Under the pieces are notes generated by a model that was not told where the DNA came from, did not search any database, and saw nothing but the letters and a program-made list of their open reading frames with translations. The position numbers were made by a program, and so were the translations under genes. This document shows positions 35,371 through 47,797 of a stretch of DNA of 64,000 nucleotides, piece by piece (positions within the stretch are counted from its first letter, which is position 1; the number at the start of each line of letters is the position of its first letter). This DNA comes from Aristolochia californica (lineage: Eukaryota; Streptophyta; Magnoliopsida; Piperales; Aristolochiaceae), in the NCBI GenBank assembly GCA_029961685.1, contig JARWKL010000008.1, positions 5,520,501 through 5,584,500 on the forward strand, given 5' to 3'.

Positions 35371-35606
35371 CTACAAAATGCAACAAAGAACTCATCAAAA
35401 AAGTATAGTTGACCAGAGACTTAGTCACAAGATGATACAACTAGTAATTACATGTACCCAACGATGTAAAAAATAGTAAATATAAAAATTTATCATTCAA
35501 TTTAGGTGAGAAATGTAAAACTGACGCTATATTATTTACAAAATCTACATACATTAGTAACAGTCTATTTATGCAAAAAAAAACTACCAAAGTCCTAATT
35601 TTTATG

Positions 35607-36390
35607 ACTAGTCCTAACAATGCAAAAACACACCTAAGTCCAAATTCACCGAACACCCCTAATAGAGCCCTATATGACTTCACAGTCACTACGAACCATA
35701 CCTCATCAGTGATGGAGGTCGGGTTTCGTTGGCTAATGGACGCTTGTGCAGGCGACTCAACCTAGTTTCAACTGGACTCAACCCACCCTCCATTACCCAA
35801 TCTACTCTTAATTAGACTCTCTACCCGTTCCTAGGGACACATGGACACACAATAAAACATAGACAAAAAAATACCATGTGTTGGTTATTTATAATTCCCG
35901 AATCTCCTCACCATATGACAAAATCATTCTATAGCACTTCAAAATTATTCCACAACATTCTACAACATTAAAAAATAAACAACCTAATTCCATAGCAGAT
36001 GACTAGTGCAAACAATGCCAAAAAAAAAAAAAAACACCTAAGTTCAAATTCACCGAACACTCCAAGTAGAGCCCCATATGACTTCGCAATCACTCCGAAC
36101 CGTACCTCATCAGTGATGGTGGACGGATTTCATTGGCTAAAGGACCCCCCGTGCAGGTGATTCGGTCTTATTTGAACTAGACTACCCAACCTACTCTTAA
36201 TTAGACTCAACTCACCCCCCATTACCCAACCTACTCTTAATTAGACTTTGTACACGTCCTAGAAACAAGGACAAACACAAGAAAACCTAAACAAAAGAAA
36301 AAAACCCATGTGGTAGATATTTATAACACCCGAATCTCTTCACCACATGGCAAAATCATTCCATGGTACTTCAAATTTATTTAAAAACAA
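35607..36390. repeat. ~396 bp repeat dimer in T copy 3
   Basis: Two direct copies start at gactagtcctaac (35607) and gactagtgcaaac (36001). Each has ttcaaattcaccgaacac, cgtacctcatcag or its variant, and a cacccgaatctc end. The class is unknown. Confidence 0.75.
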
Positions 36391-36839
36391 CTAACAATTG
36401 AAAATCTTACAAATTTTATCACAATATTGTAAACTACAACTTTATAAATTAGAAAATTAAATTAAATGGAAAAATCATAAATCGAACTAGCAACTTTAGA
36501 AAATACAACATTCAACGGCAAAAGAATCCATAAACTAAATTAAAAATTTTTAATAAATATAGAGTTCAGTTCAATGAAGTTACAATTAAACTTAACAATG
36601 TCTTTAATTCATCTGTAATTGACAGAAATTTCATTAACAGAAAATCAAAAATTAATCAGTAAATCACACAAAAAAATATATAGTAATTAAAATAAATATG
36701 ATAATTAAACACAGTAATTAAATTCAATTAACAAAAACCCTGAAAAATCACCTTGCGAATTGGCTTATGAAATTCCAATTCGGGTTTGGAGGGTGAGTAG
36801 GGCTTCGGTTTTGAGAGAAGAGGTGGCGAGAGGGTGAAA

Positions 36840-37931
36840 TTTTTGAGTTTTAAACTCAAATTTATAGGAACACTTTTTATTTATTTTTTAAATTATTCTT
36901 ATATTAAATAATAAATATCACTCTTACCTAATTAAAACCATTTATTATCGATTTAAAATATTTACAAATTGAAAAAATTCATCAAAAAAATTATTTTTGA
37001 GTTTTAAACTCAAATTTATAGGAACACTTTTTATTTCTTTTTTAAAAAATAATAAATTATTAAAATGTATATTAATTGATTGAAAAATCTTACTCTTAGC
37101 TATTTAACACCTTTTATTATCGATTTAAATATTTATTAATTAAAAGAAAATATAAAAATTTATATTAGAGTTTAAAAATAAAAATTACAGGTACACTTTT
37201 TATTACTTAACATTTAAAATAATTAAAAATAAAATAAGTATTCTAATTAATTAAAAATTTCTTACTCTTTGATATTTAAAACCTTTTATTAAATATTTAA
37301 ATATTATTAAAAAAATAAATTCGAGTTTAAATATTATAATTATCGGTACAATATTTACTAACTTATTTTTAAAATAATAAATTATTGAAAAATTGTAATT
37401 ATTAATTAAAAAACTTACTCTTACCTATTTAACAAATTTTATTATCGATTTAAAATATTTAATAACTGAAAAAAATTTAAAGTTTTTTTTTATAGTTTAA
37501 AAATAAAATATATCAGGACACTTTTTATAACCTAATAATTAAATTATTAAAAAGTATATAAATTAATTAAAAAATATTATTCTTACCTATTTAACTTTTT
37601 TTTTTTAATTTTAAAATTTAATTAATTAAAAATATTTTTTTATAGTTTAAAAATAAATTTATCAGTACATCTTTTATTACTTTATATTTAATATATTAAA
37701 ATTAAAATAATTATACTAATTGATTGAAAAATCTTACCTTACCTATTTAGCATATTTATTAGAGATTTAAAATATTTATTAATTGAAAACATTTTCAAAA
37801 AGTTATTCTAGAGTTTTAAAATAAAATTTATCGGTACACATTTTGTTTCCTTATATTTAAAATAATAGAATACAACAATATTATTTTAATTAATTAGAAA
37901 ATCTTACTCTTACCTATTTAACACCTTTTAT
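36840..37931. repeat. AT-rich satellite array S4 (~6-7 monomers)
   Basis: Satellite placed on the far side of the leader, where other units have the right inverted repeat. It ends by joining ttattattaatttataataattg of the Harbinger remnant. Confidence 0.85.
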
Positions 37932-40007
37932 TATTAATTTATAATAATTGTAATCATTAATTAATATAATATAATCTAGTATTTCATTAATTAGTATATT
38001 AATATATTTTAATACTACACATTAAATCACTTATAAGTGTAGTAACCATGCTTTTTTCTGTTAATTATATGTTTAGGTATATTTTCTATTTAAGTATGTT
38101 ATAAAAAATTACTTATTCTCTTGTTTATATCATAATTTTCATTTTGGGGCACTAACACTGGAATCTGTTTTCCAGTGCGCTTGAACTCGTCTACTCTAAA
38201 TCCCAAGGATGAGTTGAAATTGAATCAATTCATTGCTTAGAATTTGAAGTCTAACTTCAACTTCATTGTGCACTAAACCCCCCCCGGTGAGTGAATGCAC
38301 TAGGATGACACTTAGATGATCTATTACAGATAAGATGATTTTCCCTGCCTGCACCTAGATAGAAACTACCATGGGTTATGAGCTACAAGCTTCTAATGTC
38401 TTGTCCATCAAATATTTAACTCTTAGTAAAAACAAAAAAAAACAAAAAAAAGAGACTATAATTGCTTCTCTATTAAAATGAATCTCATTAATGAGTAGAT
38501 AATAAGAGGGTGAAAGAAGTCTTTCCAAAGTTTCCCACCTAACGGACTATTATCATGCTTTAGGTTGTATTTGGTTTGAGAAAGTGAGGAAAAAATAAAG
38601 GATAAAAAATAAAGAAGAAGAAAAAGAAAGCAATCAAAGACATTACATTTTCTAGTTTGGTTGAGTTACAGAACATGGTATAAAAATACAATTTCTTGTC
38701 TGGAGATTGCAGGAAGAAAGACAAGCATGAGGAAAATTGAAACTTTCTTATTGCAATAATGGCCGAGATTTACCACTGAGAGATGATCAAAACAAGCATA
38801 GACAAGGTATTTGTTTCCATCCACAATGTAGACAATCTAATTAAATAGTTGAAAGCTATACGTATATCTGAGTCTAGATGTTAAAAAAGAAGTATTATTT
38901 GCCAGCTATAATTAAAATAATACAAATGGCTCAACATGAAGAACATTGTCAATCCATTTCTCACAAGTTATATCATCCTTCTCAAAAATCGAAGAAGCTG
39001 CTAGAGTCTTCCAATTGTAGGTCTTTAGGTACTTATTTGTCAAAGTATGTGAGGGAGTTAGTGAATGATGATGTGTATTAGTGCGATAACAATAAATGTA
39101 ATGCGCTACAAAAATAGCAAGGTTTTGAGACACTTGAATGATGTTAGGTGCAATTGAAGAAATGATTTTTATGATGGGCATGAGTTGTAGCATGATCTTA
39201 ATGTGCAACATTCATCTCTAAAAGTTGTTTAACAAATAGTGGTTACCCTAGGGGCGTTCTTTTGATTTCACAACGTGTCTTTTATTATGGAGTGAAGGAC
39301 CCATATGCCATCTGCCTCAAGGAAAATCATTTACCTTCTCTCTCCCACCACTGGTCGTTCTTTAATCTACATGACCATCAATCCATCATTAATCATCGAA
39401 AAACACCAGAGTCACTTAAGAAGCCTAATCTACATAGTGCAAGTTAAATCTCACCTCTCATCGATTCAATCAAAACAGAACCATCTAACCACAATCCCAT
39501 TGACCACAACAGAGAAATATCAATGATATCATGAGTATATTGATCATAAAAAAATGTATTACTGATCTAAACTGTTATATTTCAACACACCTACATATCT
39601 GACATATATATCAAAACCAAATCTCAGTATAGAACCAAACATAAAAGCATTAGTTAGCTGAATATTTCTCAGGCATATCTGCTTGCTACCAATCAAGACT
39701 CTGAACTGTAATATCATTTGTCCATAATCCAGTAAGTTGACAACAGAATAGGCAAATAAAGTATTAAAAACCTTGGGAAGTGTAAACAAAAATTAAGAAA
39801 AACTAACTTTTATGTGAAAACAAACCACACAATAACATATTCCTAACATGTGGTCGAGAAATTGATCAAACCATAACACATAAATCAAATATGAAAACAA
39901 TCTATGGCATATTCCTTTGTGATTTACACGTACACTAAACTAAAAATCATAAATCAAAACTTGATTTTTTTTTCTTTTAATTTCCCCCTGAACTTAGGTT
40001 GCTCTCT
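37932..40007. other. Unit H4: Harbinger remnant and full intron-like segment
   Basis: The remnant ends near 38290. The rest is the most complete copy of the intron-like segment. It contains a 67-codon plus-strand frame (38878-39081) and, on the minus strand, a short exon-like piece near 39334-39365 (IKERPVVGER) and a longer open stretch (39559-39789). No product is recognised. Confidence 0.45.
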
Positions 40008-40562
40008 GATACGACACGGGGGAGTTTGGTGGCGCGCCGACGACGGTGGTTGCCGTTAGCAGTGAAAGTGGACGGGGACTGGCTAGACGGAACGACGGAC
40101 AAAGGCTGATGTCAACAATGATGGTGGAGACACATGCGATGGCTCAGTTGGGGAAAATCTTGTGCGGCAATGTCTCGGTGAGGCACACAAGATTCTGGAG
40201 GTGCGACACGCGAGCAGCCTCAGGGTTCAACAGTGGGAGAGAGTGAGCGACTGGTTAGCAGGGTCGAGCTGGCAGGGATTTGCAATAGGTAAGAAGGGCG
40301 CAAGGTCGTTGTCGGCAATAGGGGGAACAAAACAGAGGACGAAGAAGGGGTTTCTGGATTGTCCCCAGTGAGACGGAACAGCGACGGGCTGCGGCTTCTG
40401 CGAGGATTTTACAGGAAACCGGTAGCTATTTAGAGAGAGGAGAAAGTACCGGCGGAGGCAACGACGACGGCTTCCGAGAAAGGATTTCCAGCAAGGATAA
40501 CATTTTAGGGTTTCTATTTCCGTGCTGGCACAGAAAACTCGTTCCAGATTATATATTAAGCG
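40008..40562 (-). promoter_or_regulatory. GC-rich promoter/leader-like block, unit H4
   Basis: Minus strand: TATA-like motif at 40549-40561, telo-box AAACCCTAA, ATG at 40503, then 25 codons to a stop. The upstream ATG seen in unit H2 is ACG here. The plus strand has a 69-codon frame (40162-40371) shared with H5 and H6. Neither strand's product is recognised. Confidence 0.35.
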
Positions 40563-40782
40563 ATTGAAGCATTAGTCTTTGTTTATGTATTTAGTTTTTG
40601 ACTCATTAATGATTTGAACAGTGCGGCAGATTTTCAAGCTCGAAGATTACAACTAAGAATTGAAACTGTTCGCAAGCTCAGTTAATTGTACGTACTACAG
40701 GGACGGATCAGAGAGAGATACTAAGAGTTTCAGCAGAAGCAAGAAAGTGGAGTAATTCAGAAAGAAATATAACTGTTCTTCG

Positions 40783-40788
40783 TTTATT
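40783..40788 (-). terminator. AATAAA polyadenylation signal of DEFL D
   Basis: CTAAATAAACG on the minus strand lies about 30 bp after the stop codon and is conserved in copies B, E and F. Confidence 0.5.
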
Positions 40789-40816
40789 TAGCGCAACTTA
40801 GGTTGGAAGTTGGGCA

Positions 40817-41124
40817 TCAGCATCGAATAAAACAACTACAAAGAGAGGGATGCTCGAGGCACACAGATCTGATAAGCTTTTCATGATAAACTCTTTCGCA
40901 GAAGGCTTGGCCGTTTGAAGAGCAGTTGGACAGTTCAGGAGCATAGACTTGGCATTCATGAGCTGCAGAGATGCTTTGACCTGCAAATAAGCCAGAAAAA
41001 AAAACGATCAGCCATCCCGCAACAAGAATTAAAGAAGAGGAGAAAATAGTTGAAAGAACGTACTATGAGAAAGGAGGATCAAAAGCGCCAGCAGCATGGA
41101 AGCAACACAATACTTCATCTTCAT
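40817..41124 (-). CDS. Defensin-like peptide, copy D, one structural cysteine lost
   Basis: Exon 1 is 41064-41124 and exon 2 is 40817-40980, with an 83 bp intron. The frame is open for 74 codons, but residue 44, the third of the eight cysteines, is Gly (GGC for TGC), so one disulfide cannot form. The partner cysteine would be left free. Like copy C, exon 1 ends in A, giving Ser21. TATA box at 41175-41184, AATAAA at 40783-40788, and T copy 4 starts 218 bp upstream of the ATG. It may be a decaying gene or a changed fold. Confidence 0.68.
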
Positions 41125-41174
41125 CGTAGCTGTTTTTGAGGTAAGAGTACATGGAAACCGTGAAAGTCTTTTGT

Positions 41175-41184
41175 CTAATTTATA
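41175..41184 (-). promoter_or_regulatory. TATA box of DEFL D
   Basis: TATAAATTAG on the minus strand, 51 bp upstream of the ATG, at the same offset as in copies A, B, C, E, F and G. Confidence 0.6.
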
Positions 41185-41520
41185 GTCGCTGGCTTGTGAG
41201 TCTTTGAAATTCTCTATACCAAGTAAGTAAGGTTTTAAAGGTATTTTAATTATACTAGGATTCATAAGTGGTAGAGTTTGGGTGTGATTAGGATTTCCTT
41301 TATTATAAATAGGGTTTTTTATACTCAGATTAAATAATTAAGGGACATTTAGGTTTTAACCCAAATTTTTAAATTTATCGAGAAAAAAACAAAATTTTGA
41401 CCGGTCAATTGCACATGTGTACTGTTAAAAGTAACATGTAGGCTTTGACCGATTACGACTCGCTATAACATCATGACAAATCAGCACTCAGTGAGTCAAA
41501 CTACGTCATCATCGACGTAG

Positions 41521-42960
41521 TACCTTTTATTATCGATTTAAAATATTTATAAATTGAAACAATTATTCAAAAAATTAATAAAAAAATCTTACTTTTACCT
41601 ATTTAACATCATTTATTATCGTTTAAATATTTATTAATTGAATAAAATATAAAAATTTAATTTTAGTGTTTAAAAAGAAAATTTATAGAAATCTTTTTGT
41701 TACTTTATATTTAAATAATAAATAAGTAAAAATTCTCACTCTTACCTAATTAAAATCATTTATAATCTATTTAAATATTTATAAAATAAAAAAATACAGC
41801 AAAAAAATTATTTTAGAGTTGAAAACTCAAATTTATAGGTACAATTTTTTTTCTTTTTCTTAAATAACAAATTATATTATTTTTTTTATCTTATTCTTAC
41901 CTACTTAACACCTTTTATTATCGATTTAAATATTTATTAATTCAAAGAAAATATTAAAAATTTATATTAGATTTTAAAAATAAAAATTACTGGAACACTT
42001 TTTATTTCTTAATATTTAAAATAATAATAAATAAAATATGTATACTAATTAATTAAAAATTCTTACACTTAGCTATTTAATACCTTGTATTATCGAGTTA
42101 AAATATTTATCATTGAAAATATTATTAAAACAAATAAATTCGAGTTTAAAAATTAATTTTTTCAGTACAGTATTTATTACCTTATTTTTAAAATAATAAA
42201 TTATAGACAAATTGTAATAATTAATTAAAAATATTACTCTTACCTATTTAACATCTTTTATTATTGATATAAAATATTTAATAACTGAAAAAATATAAAG
42301 TTTTTTTTTCAGAGTTTAAAAATAAAATATATGAGTACACTTTTTATTACCTTATATTTAAATTATTAAAAATTATATTAATTAATTAAAAAATATTACT
42401 CTTACCTATTTAACACTTTTAATTTTTTATTTAAAATATTTATTTATTAAAAAAAATTTGAGTTAAAAAATAAATTTATCACTACATCTTTTATTACTTT
42501 ATATTTAAAATATTTAAATTAAAATAATTATACTAATTAATTGAAAAAATTTACCCTCAACTATTTTGCATATTTATTAAAATATTTATTAATTGAAAAA
42601 AATTTCAAAAAATTACTTTAAATTTTAAAAATAAAATTTATCGTTACACTTTTTTTTTCCTTATATTTAAATTCATAGAATACAAAAATATTATATTAAC
42701 TAATTATAAAATCTTACTATTACATATTTAATACCTTTTATTATCTATTTAAAAATATTTATTAATTGAAAAAATATTTAAAATTTTTTTTAGAATAAAA
42801 TCAAATTTATCGATACACAATTTACTACCTTATATTTACAATAATAAAATATAAAAAAATTATATTAATTGATTAAAAAATCTTACTCTTACCTATTTAA
42901 CACCTTTTATTATCGATTTAAAATATTTATTTATTAAAAAATACTTGAAATTTCTTTTGT
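41521..42960. repeat. AT-rich satellite array S5 (~9 monomers)
   Basis: Same monomer landmarks and ~165 bp spacing as S2. It begins directly at the inner end of the left inverted repeat. Confidence 0.87.
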
Positions 42961-43375
42961 AGAGTTTAGAAAAAAATTTAGACCTAAGTACTGTACTTAG
43001 AGCTCTATTGGATAATTACATAATCCATAACTAAACGATATCATGCGGTGTTGATGTCAAAGCAGGAGCACCAGAGGCCAGACAAGTAGATAACATCAAC
43101 TATAATCAATTACCAACAACATTCTCATAAATAGTGTTTGGACAACAAAAGTCTATATTGAAGCATTAAACTTGAATATATCTGTAGTTTCGATCAATTG
43201 CAATAGTTTACAAGCCTAGAGTTGAACTGACTTCACTATAAGGCAACAAGACATCCTCTCCCAAAACATATTGTCACCAATGACAAGAAAGTGAGGCTCC
43301 GGCTAAAATCCCCTCTATATCTCACAGTGAGTGTTGCACAAGGAGAAAATCCAACTTGCCTTCCCAAAAGAACTT

Positions 43376-43441
43376 CTACTTGGATCTCTGCCTCATCTTT
43401 CAATGTTTCCTCTTGAGTCTCCTCATACGCTTCTTCTTCCA
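43376..43441 (-). pseudogene. RPL41: eL41 pseudogene copy 4
   Basis: Carries the shared internal TGA. The codon before the last Lys is TCC, as in typical intact genes, where other copies here have TCA. Confidence 0.88.
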
Positions 43442-45544
43442 CTACAAAATGCAACAAAGAACTCATCAGAAAAGTATAGTTGACCAGAGACTTAGTCACA
43501 AGATGATACAACTAGTAATTACATGTACCCAACGATGTAAAAAATAGTAAATATAAAAATATATCATTCAATTTAGGTTAGAAATGTACAACTGACGTTA
43601 TATTATTTACTAAATCTACATACATTAGTAACAGTCTATTTATGCCAAAAAAACTACCAAAGTCCTAATTTTTATGACTAGTCCTAACAATGCAAAAACA
43701 CACCTAAGTCCAAATTCACCGAAAACCCCTAGTAGAGCTCTATATGACTTCACAGTCACTACGAACCATACCTCGTCAGTGATGGAGGTTGGGTTTCGTT
43801 GGCTAATGGACGCTTGTGCAGGCGACTCAACCTAGTTTGAACTGGACTCAACCCACCTTCCATTACCCAATCTACTCTTAATTGGACTCTCTACCCGTTC
43901 CTAGGGACACATGGACACACAATAAAACATAGACAAAAAAATACCATGTGTTGGTTATTTATAACACCCAAATCTCCTCACCATATGACAAAATCATTCT
44001 GTAGCACTTCAAAAGTATTCCACAATATTCTACAACATTAAAAAATGAATCATGCTAATTCCGTAGCAGATGACTAGTCCTAACAATGAGAAAAAAAAAA
44101 CACCTAAGTTCAAATTCACCGTACACTCCAAGTAGAGCCTCATATGACTTCGTAGTCACTACGAACCGTACCTCATCTGTGATGGTTGACGGGTTTCGTT
44201 GGCTAACTGACCCCCGTGCAGGTGACTCGATCCTATTTGAACTAGACTACCCAACCTACTCTTAATTAGACTCAACCCACCCCCCATTACCCAGCCTACT
44301 CTTAATTAGACTTTGTACACATCCTAGAAAGTAGGGCAAACACAAGAAAACATAAACAAAACAAAAAAACCCATGTGGTAGATATTTATAACACCCCAAT
44401 CTCCTCACCACATGACAAAATCATTACATGGTACTTCAAATTTATTAAAAAACAACTAACAATTGAAAATCTTGCAAATTTTATCTCAATATTGTAAACT
44501 ACAACTTTATAAATTAGAAAATTAAACCAAATGGAAAAATCAGAAATCGAACCAGCAACTTTAGAAAATACAACATTCAATGGCAAAAGAATCCATAAAC
44601 TAAATTACAAAAATTAATAAATATAGAGATCAATTCAATGAAGTTCCGATTAAACTTAACAATGTCTTTAATTCATCTGTAATTGACAGAAATTTCATTA
44701 ACAGAAAATCAGAAATTAATCAGTAAATTACACAAAAAATAATATAGTAATTAAAATAAATGTGATAATTAAACACAGTAATTAGATTCAATTAACAAAA
44801 ACCCTGAAAAATCACCCTGCGAAATTGGCTTATGAAATTCCAATTTGGGTTTGGAGGGTAAGTAGGGCTTTGGTTTTGAGAGGGGGTGGCGAGGGGGTGA
44901 AATGATAGGGTATTAAGAGAGGGGGGTGGCGAGGGGGTGAAATGATAGGGTATTAAGAGAGGGGGCGCTGACAGAAAATGATAGGCTTCAGTTTTGAGAA
45001 AGGGAGCGGCGAGAGGGTGAACAGAGGGGAACAAAGAAAAAAAGTAAAAGAAGTTGCTAAGAGGAAGTCTGGGTTGAGAGGAAGAGAGGGTGGTTGAGAG
45101 GGGGGTGTCGAGGGAGTGACCGAGCGACGACAGTTGGGGAGCCATTGCGGAGCGGTGGCAGCAGAGGAGCAATGGGGAGCGACGACAGCTGGAACAACGA
45201 GAGGGCGAGGGGAGAGGAGAGGAGAGAGATCGAGCAACAAGAGAGAAAGAATGAAAAAAATAAGAAGGTCATGATGACATGGTATGATGTTGTGTTAAAA
45301 TATTTAATGATGCGGCATCCTACATAGTTGATGACGTGTCTATAAGATGATGTGTTGTTCGACTCACTAAGTGTTGATGTGTCATAATGATGCAGTGACA
45401 CGTAATCGATCAAAGCCTACGTGTCACTTTTGACTACACACATATGCACTTGACCGGTCAAAGTTGGGTGTTTTTCTAAATAAGTTCAAAAGTTCGTCAT
45501 TTGTCTAATTATGTTTAAAAAATTAGGAAAAACCTAAAAGTCTC

Positions 45545-47797
45545 ATGAAACAATTTAGTGAAGCATTTCTTTTTTATAAAAGTTAACATAGTGGCAGAGT
45601 AGGTTATGTGAGTTCACTCAGTCAACCCACAGAGATAATGTGATTCTTTTTTTTTTATCTATTATCTCTAACAGTTTTGGTTTGTATCTTTGTTATTTTT
45701 TACTTTTTTTATTTTTTTATAGTCACACGTAATTATTATATTAATTTATAATAATTGTAATCATTAATTAATATAATATAATATAGTATTTCATTAATTA
45801 GTATATTAATATATTTTAATACTACACATTAAATCACTTATAAGTGTAGTAACCATGTTTATTTTGGTTAATTATATGTTTAGGTATATTTTCTATTTAA
45901 GTATGTTATAAAAAGTTACTCATTCTCTTGTTTATATCATAATTTTCATTTTGTGGCACCAACACTGGAATCTGTTTTCCAGTGCGCTTGAACTCGTCTA
46001 CTCTAACTCCCAAGGATGAGTTGAAATTGAATCAATTCATTGCTTAGAATTTGAAGTCTAACTTCAACTTCATTGTGCACTAACCCCCTGTGAGTGAATG
46101 CACTAGGATGACACTAAGACGATCTATTAGAGATAAGATGATTTTCCCTGCCTGCACCTAGATAGAAATTAACATGGGTTACGAGCTACTAGCATCTAAT
46201 GTCTTGTCCATCAAATATTTAAATATTAGTAAAAACAAAAAAAAAAAAACAAAAAAAAGACTATAATTGTTTCTCTATTAAAATGAATCTCATTAATGAG
46301 TAGATAATAAGAGAGTGAAAGAAGTCTTTCCAAAGTTTCCCACCTAACGGACTACTGTCATGCTTTAGGCTGTATTTGGTTTGAGAAAGTGAGGAAAAAA
46401 TAAAGGATAAAAAATAAAGAAGAAGAAAAAGAAAGATATCAAAGACATTCCATTTTCTAGTTTGGTTGAGTTACAGAACATGGTATAAAAATACAATTTC
46501 TTGTCTGGAGATTGCAGGAAGAAAGACAAGCATGAGGAAAATTGACACTTTCTTATTGCAATAATGGCCGAGATTTACCACTAAGAGATGATCGAAACAA
46601 GCATAGACAGGGTATTTGTTTCCATCCACAATGTAGACAATCTAATTAAATAGTTGAAAGCTATACGTATATCTGGGTCTAGATGTTAAAAAAAGAAGTA
46701 TTATTTGCCAGCTTTAATTAAAATAATACAAATAGCTCAACATGAAGAACATTGTTAATCCGTTTCTCACAAGTTATATCATCCTTTTCAAAAATCGAAG
46801 AAGCTGCTAGAGTCCACCAATTGTAGGTCTTTAGGTACTTATTTGTCAAAGTATGTGAGGGAGTTAGTGAATGATGATGTGTATTAGTGTGATAACAATA
46901 AATGTAATGCGCTACAGAAATAGCTAGGTTTTGAGACACTTGAATGATGTTAGGTGCAATTGAAGAAATGATTTTTATGATGGGCATGAGTTGTAGCATG
47001 ATCTTAAAATGCAACATTCATCTCTAAAAGCTGTTTAACAAATAGTGGTTACCCTAGGGGCGTTCTTTTGATTTCACAACGTGTCTTTTATTATGGAGTG
47101 AAGGACCGAGAGGCCATCTGCCTCAAGGAGAATCGTTTACCTTCTCTCTCCCATCACTGGTCGTTCTTTAATCTACTCGACCATCAATCCATCATTAATC
47201 ATCGAAAAACACCAGAGTCACTTAAGAAGCCTAATCTACATAGTGCAAGTTAAATCTCACCTCTCATGGATTCAATCAAAACAGAACCATCTAACCACAA
47301 TCCCGTTGACCACAGCAGAGAAATATCAACGATATCATGAGTATATTGATCATAAAAAAATGTATTACTGATCTAAACTGTTATATTTCAACACACCCAC
47401 ATATCTGACATACATATCAAAACCAAATCTCAATATAGAACCAATCATAAAAGCATTAGTTAGCTGAATATTTCTCAGGCATATTTGAACTGTAGTATCA
47501 ATTATCCATAATCCAATAAGTTGGCAACAAAAGAGGCAAATAAAGTATTAAAAACCTTCGGAAGTGAAAACAAAAAATAGGAAAAACTAACTTTTATGTG
47601 AAAACAAACCACAGAATAACATATTCCAAACATGTGGTCGAGAAATTGATCAAACCATAACGCATAAATCAAATATGAAATTTTTTTATAAAATGGCATA
47701 TTCCCATTGTGATTTACACATACACTAAACTAAAAATCATAAATCAAAACTTGATTTTTTTTTCTTTTAATTTCCCCCTTTACTTAGGTTGCTCTCT
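45545..47797. other. Unit H5: Harbinger remnant and intron-like segment
   Basis: The Harbinger remnant ends near 46090. The plus-strand frame seen in H1, H3 and H4 is interrupted here, which argues against it being coding. No gene is supported. Confidence 0.5.

Larger units (their letters stand above)
33196..37931 (-). mobile_element. T element copy 3, rearranged right end
   Basis: The left inverted repeat is present in two tandem versions (33196-33365 and 33366-33570). The right end is lost: the GA-rich leader stops at gagggtgaaa (36838) and continues as a second satellite array, which then joins the H4 Harbinger remnant at 37932. The same breakpoint occurs in T copy 6. Confidence 0.7.
41342..45544 (-). 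mobile_element. T element copy 4, complete structure (reference copy)
   Basis: A 4.2 kb element with long inverted ends. The left end (41342-41520) and right end (45316-45544) are inverted copies of each other, sharing the blocks gtcaaagcctac, ttgaccggtcaaa and ttttaggtttt or its variants. Between them lie satellite S5, the eL41 pseudogene, the ~396 bp dimer (43676-44440), an AT-rich segment and the GA/CT-rich leader (44860-45260). The outer flanks aataattaa and atgaaacaa agree at 6 of 9 positions, a possible old 9 bp duplication as made by MULE transposons. No transposase is present. A foldback element of another class is the alternative. Confidence 0.6.

Noticed and set aside
38760..38880. 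Box C/D snoRNA-like motifs (agatgatc and tctga)
   Set aside because: Boxes are imperfect and there is no terminal stem. I could not support an RNA gene.
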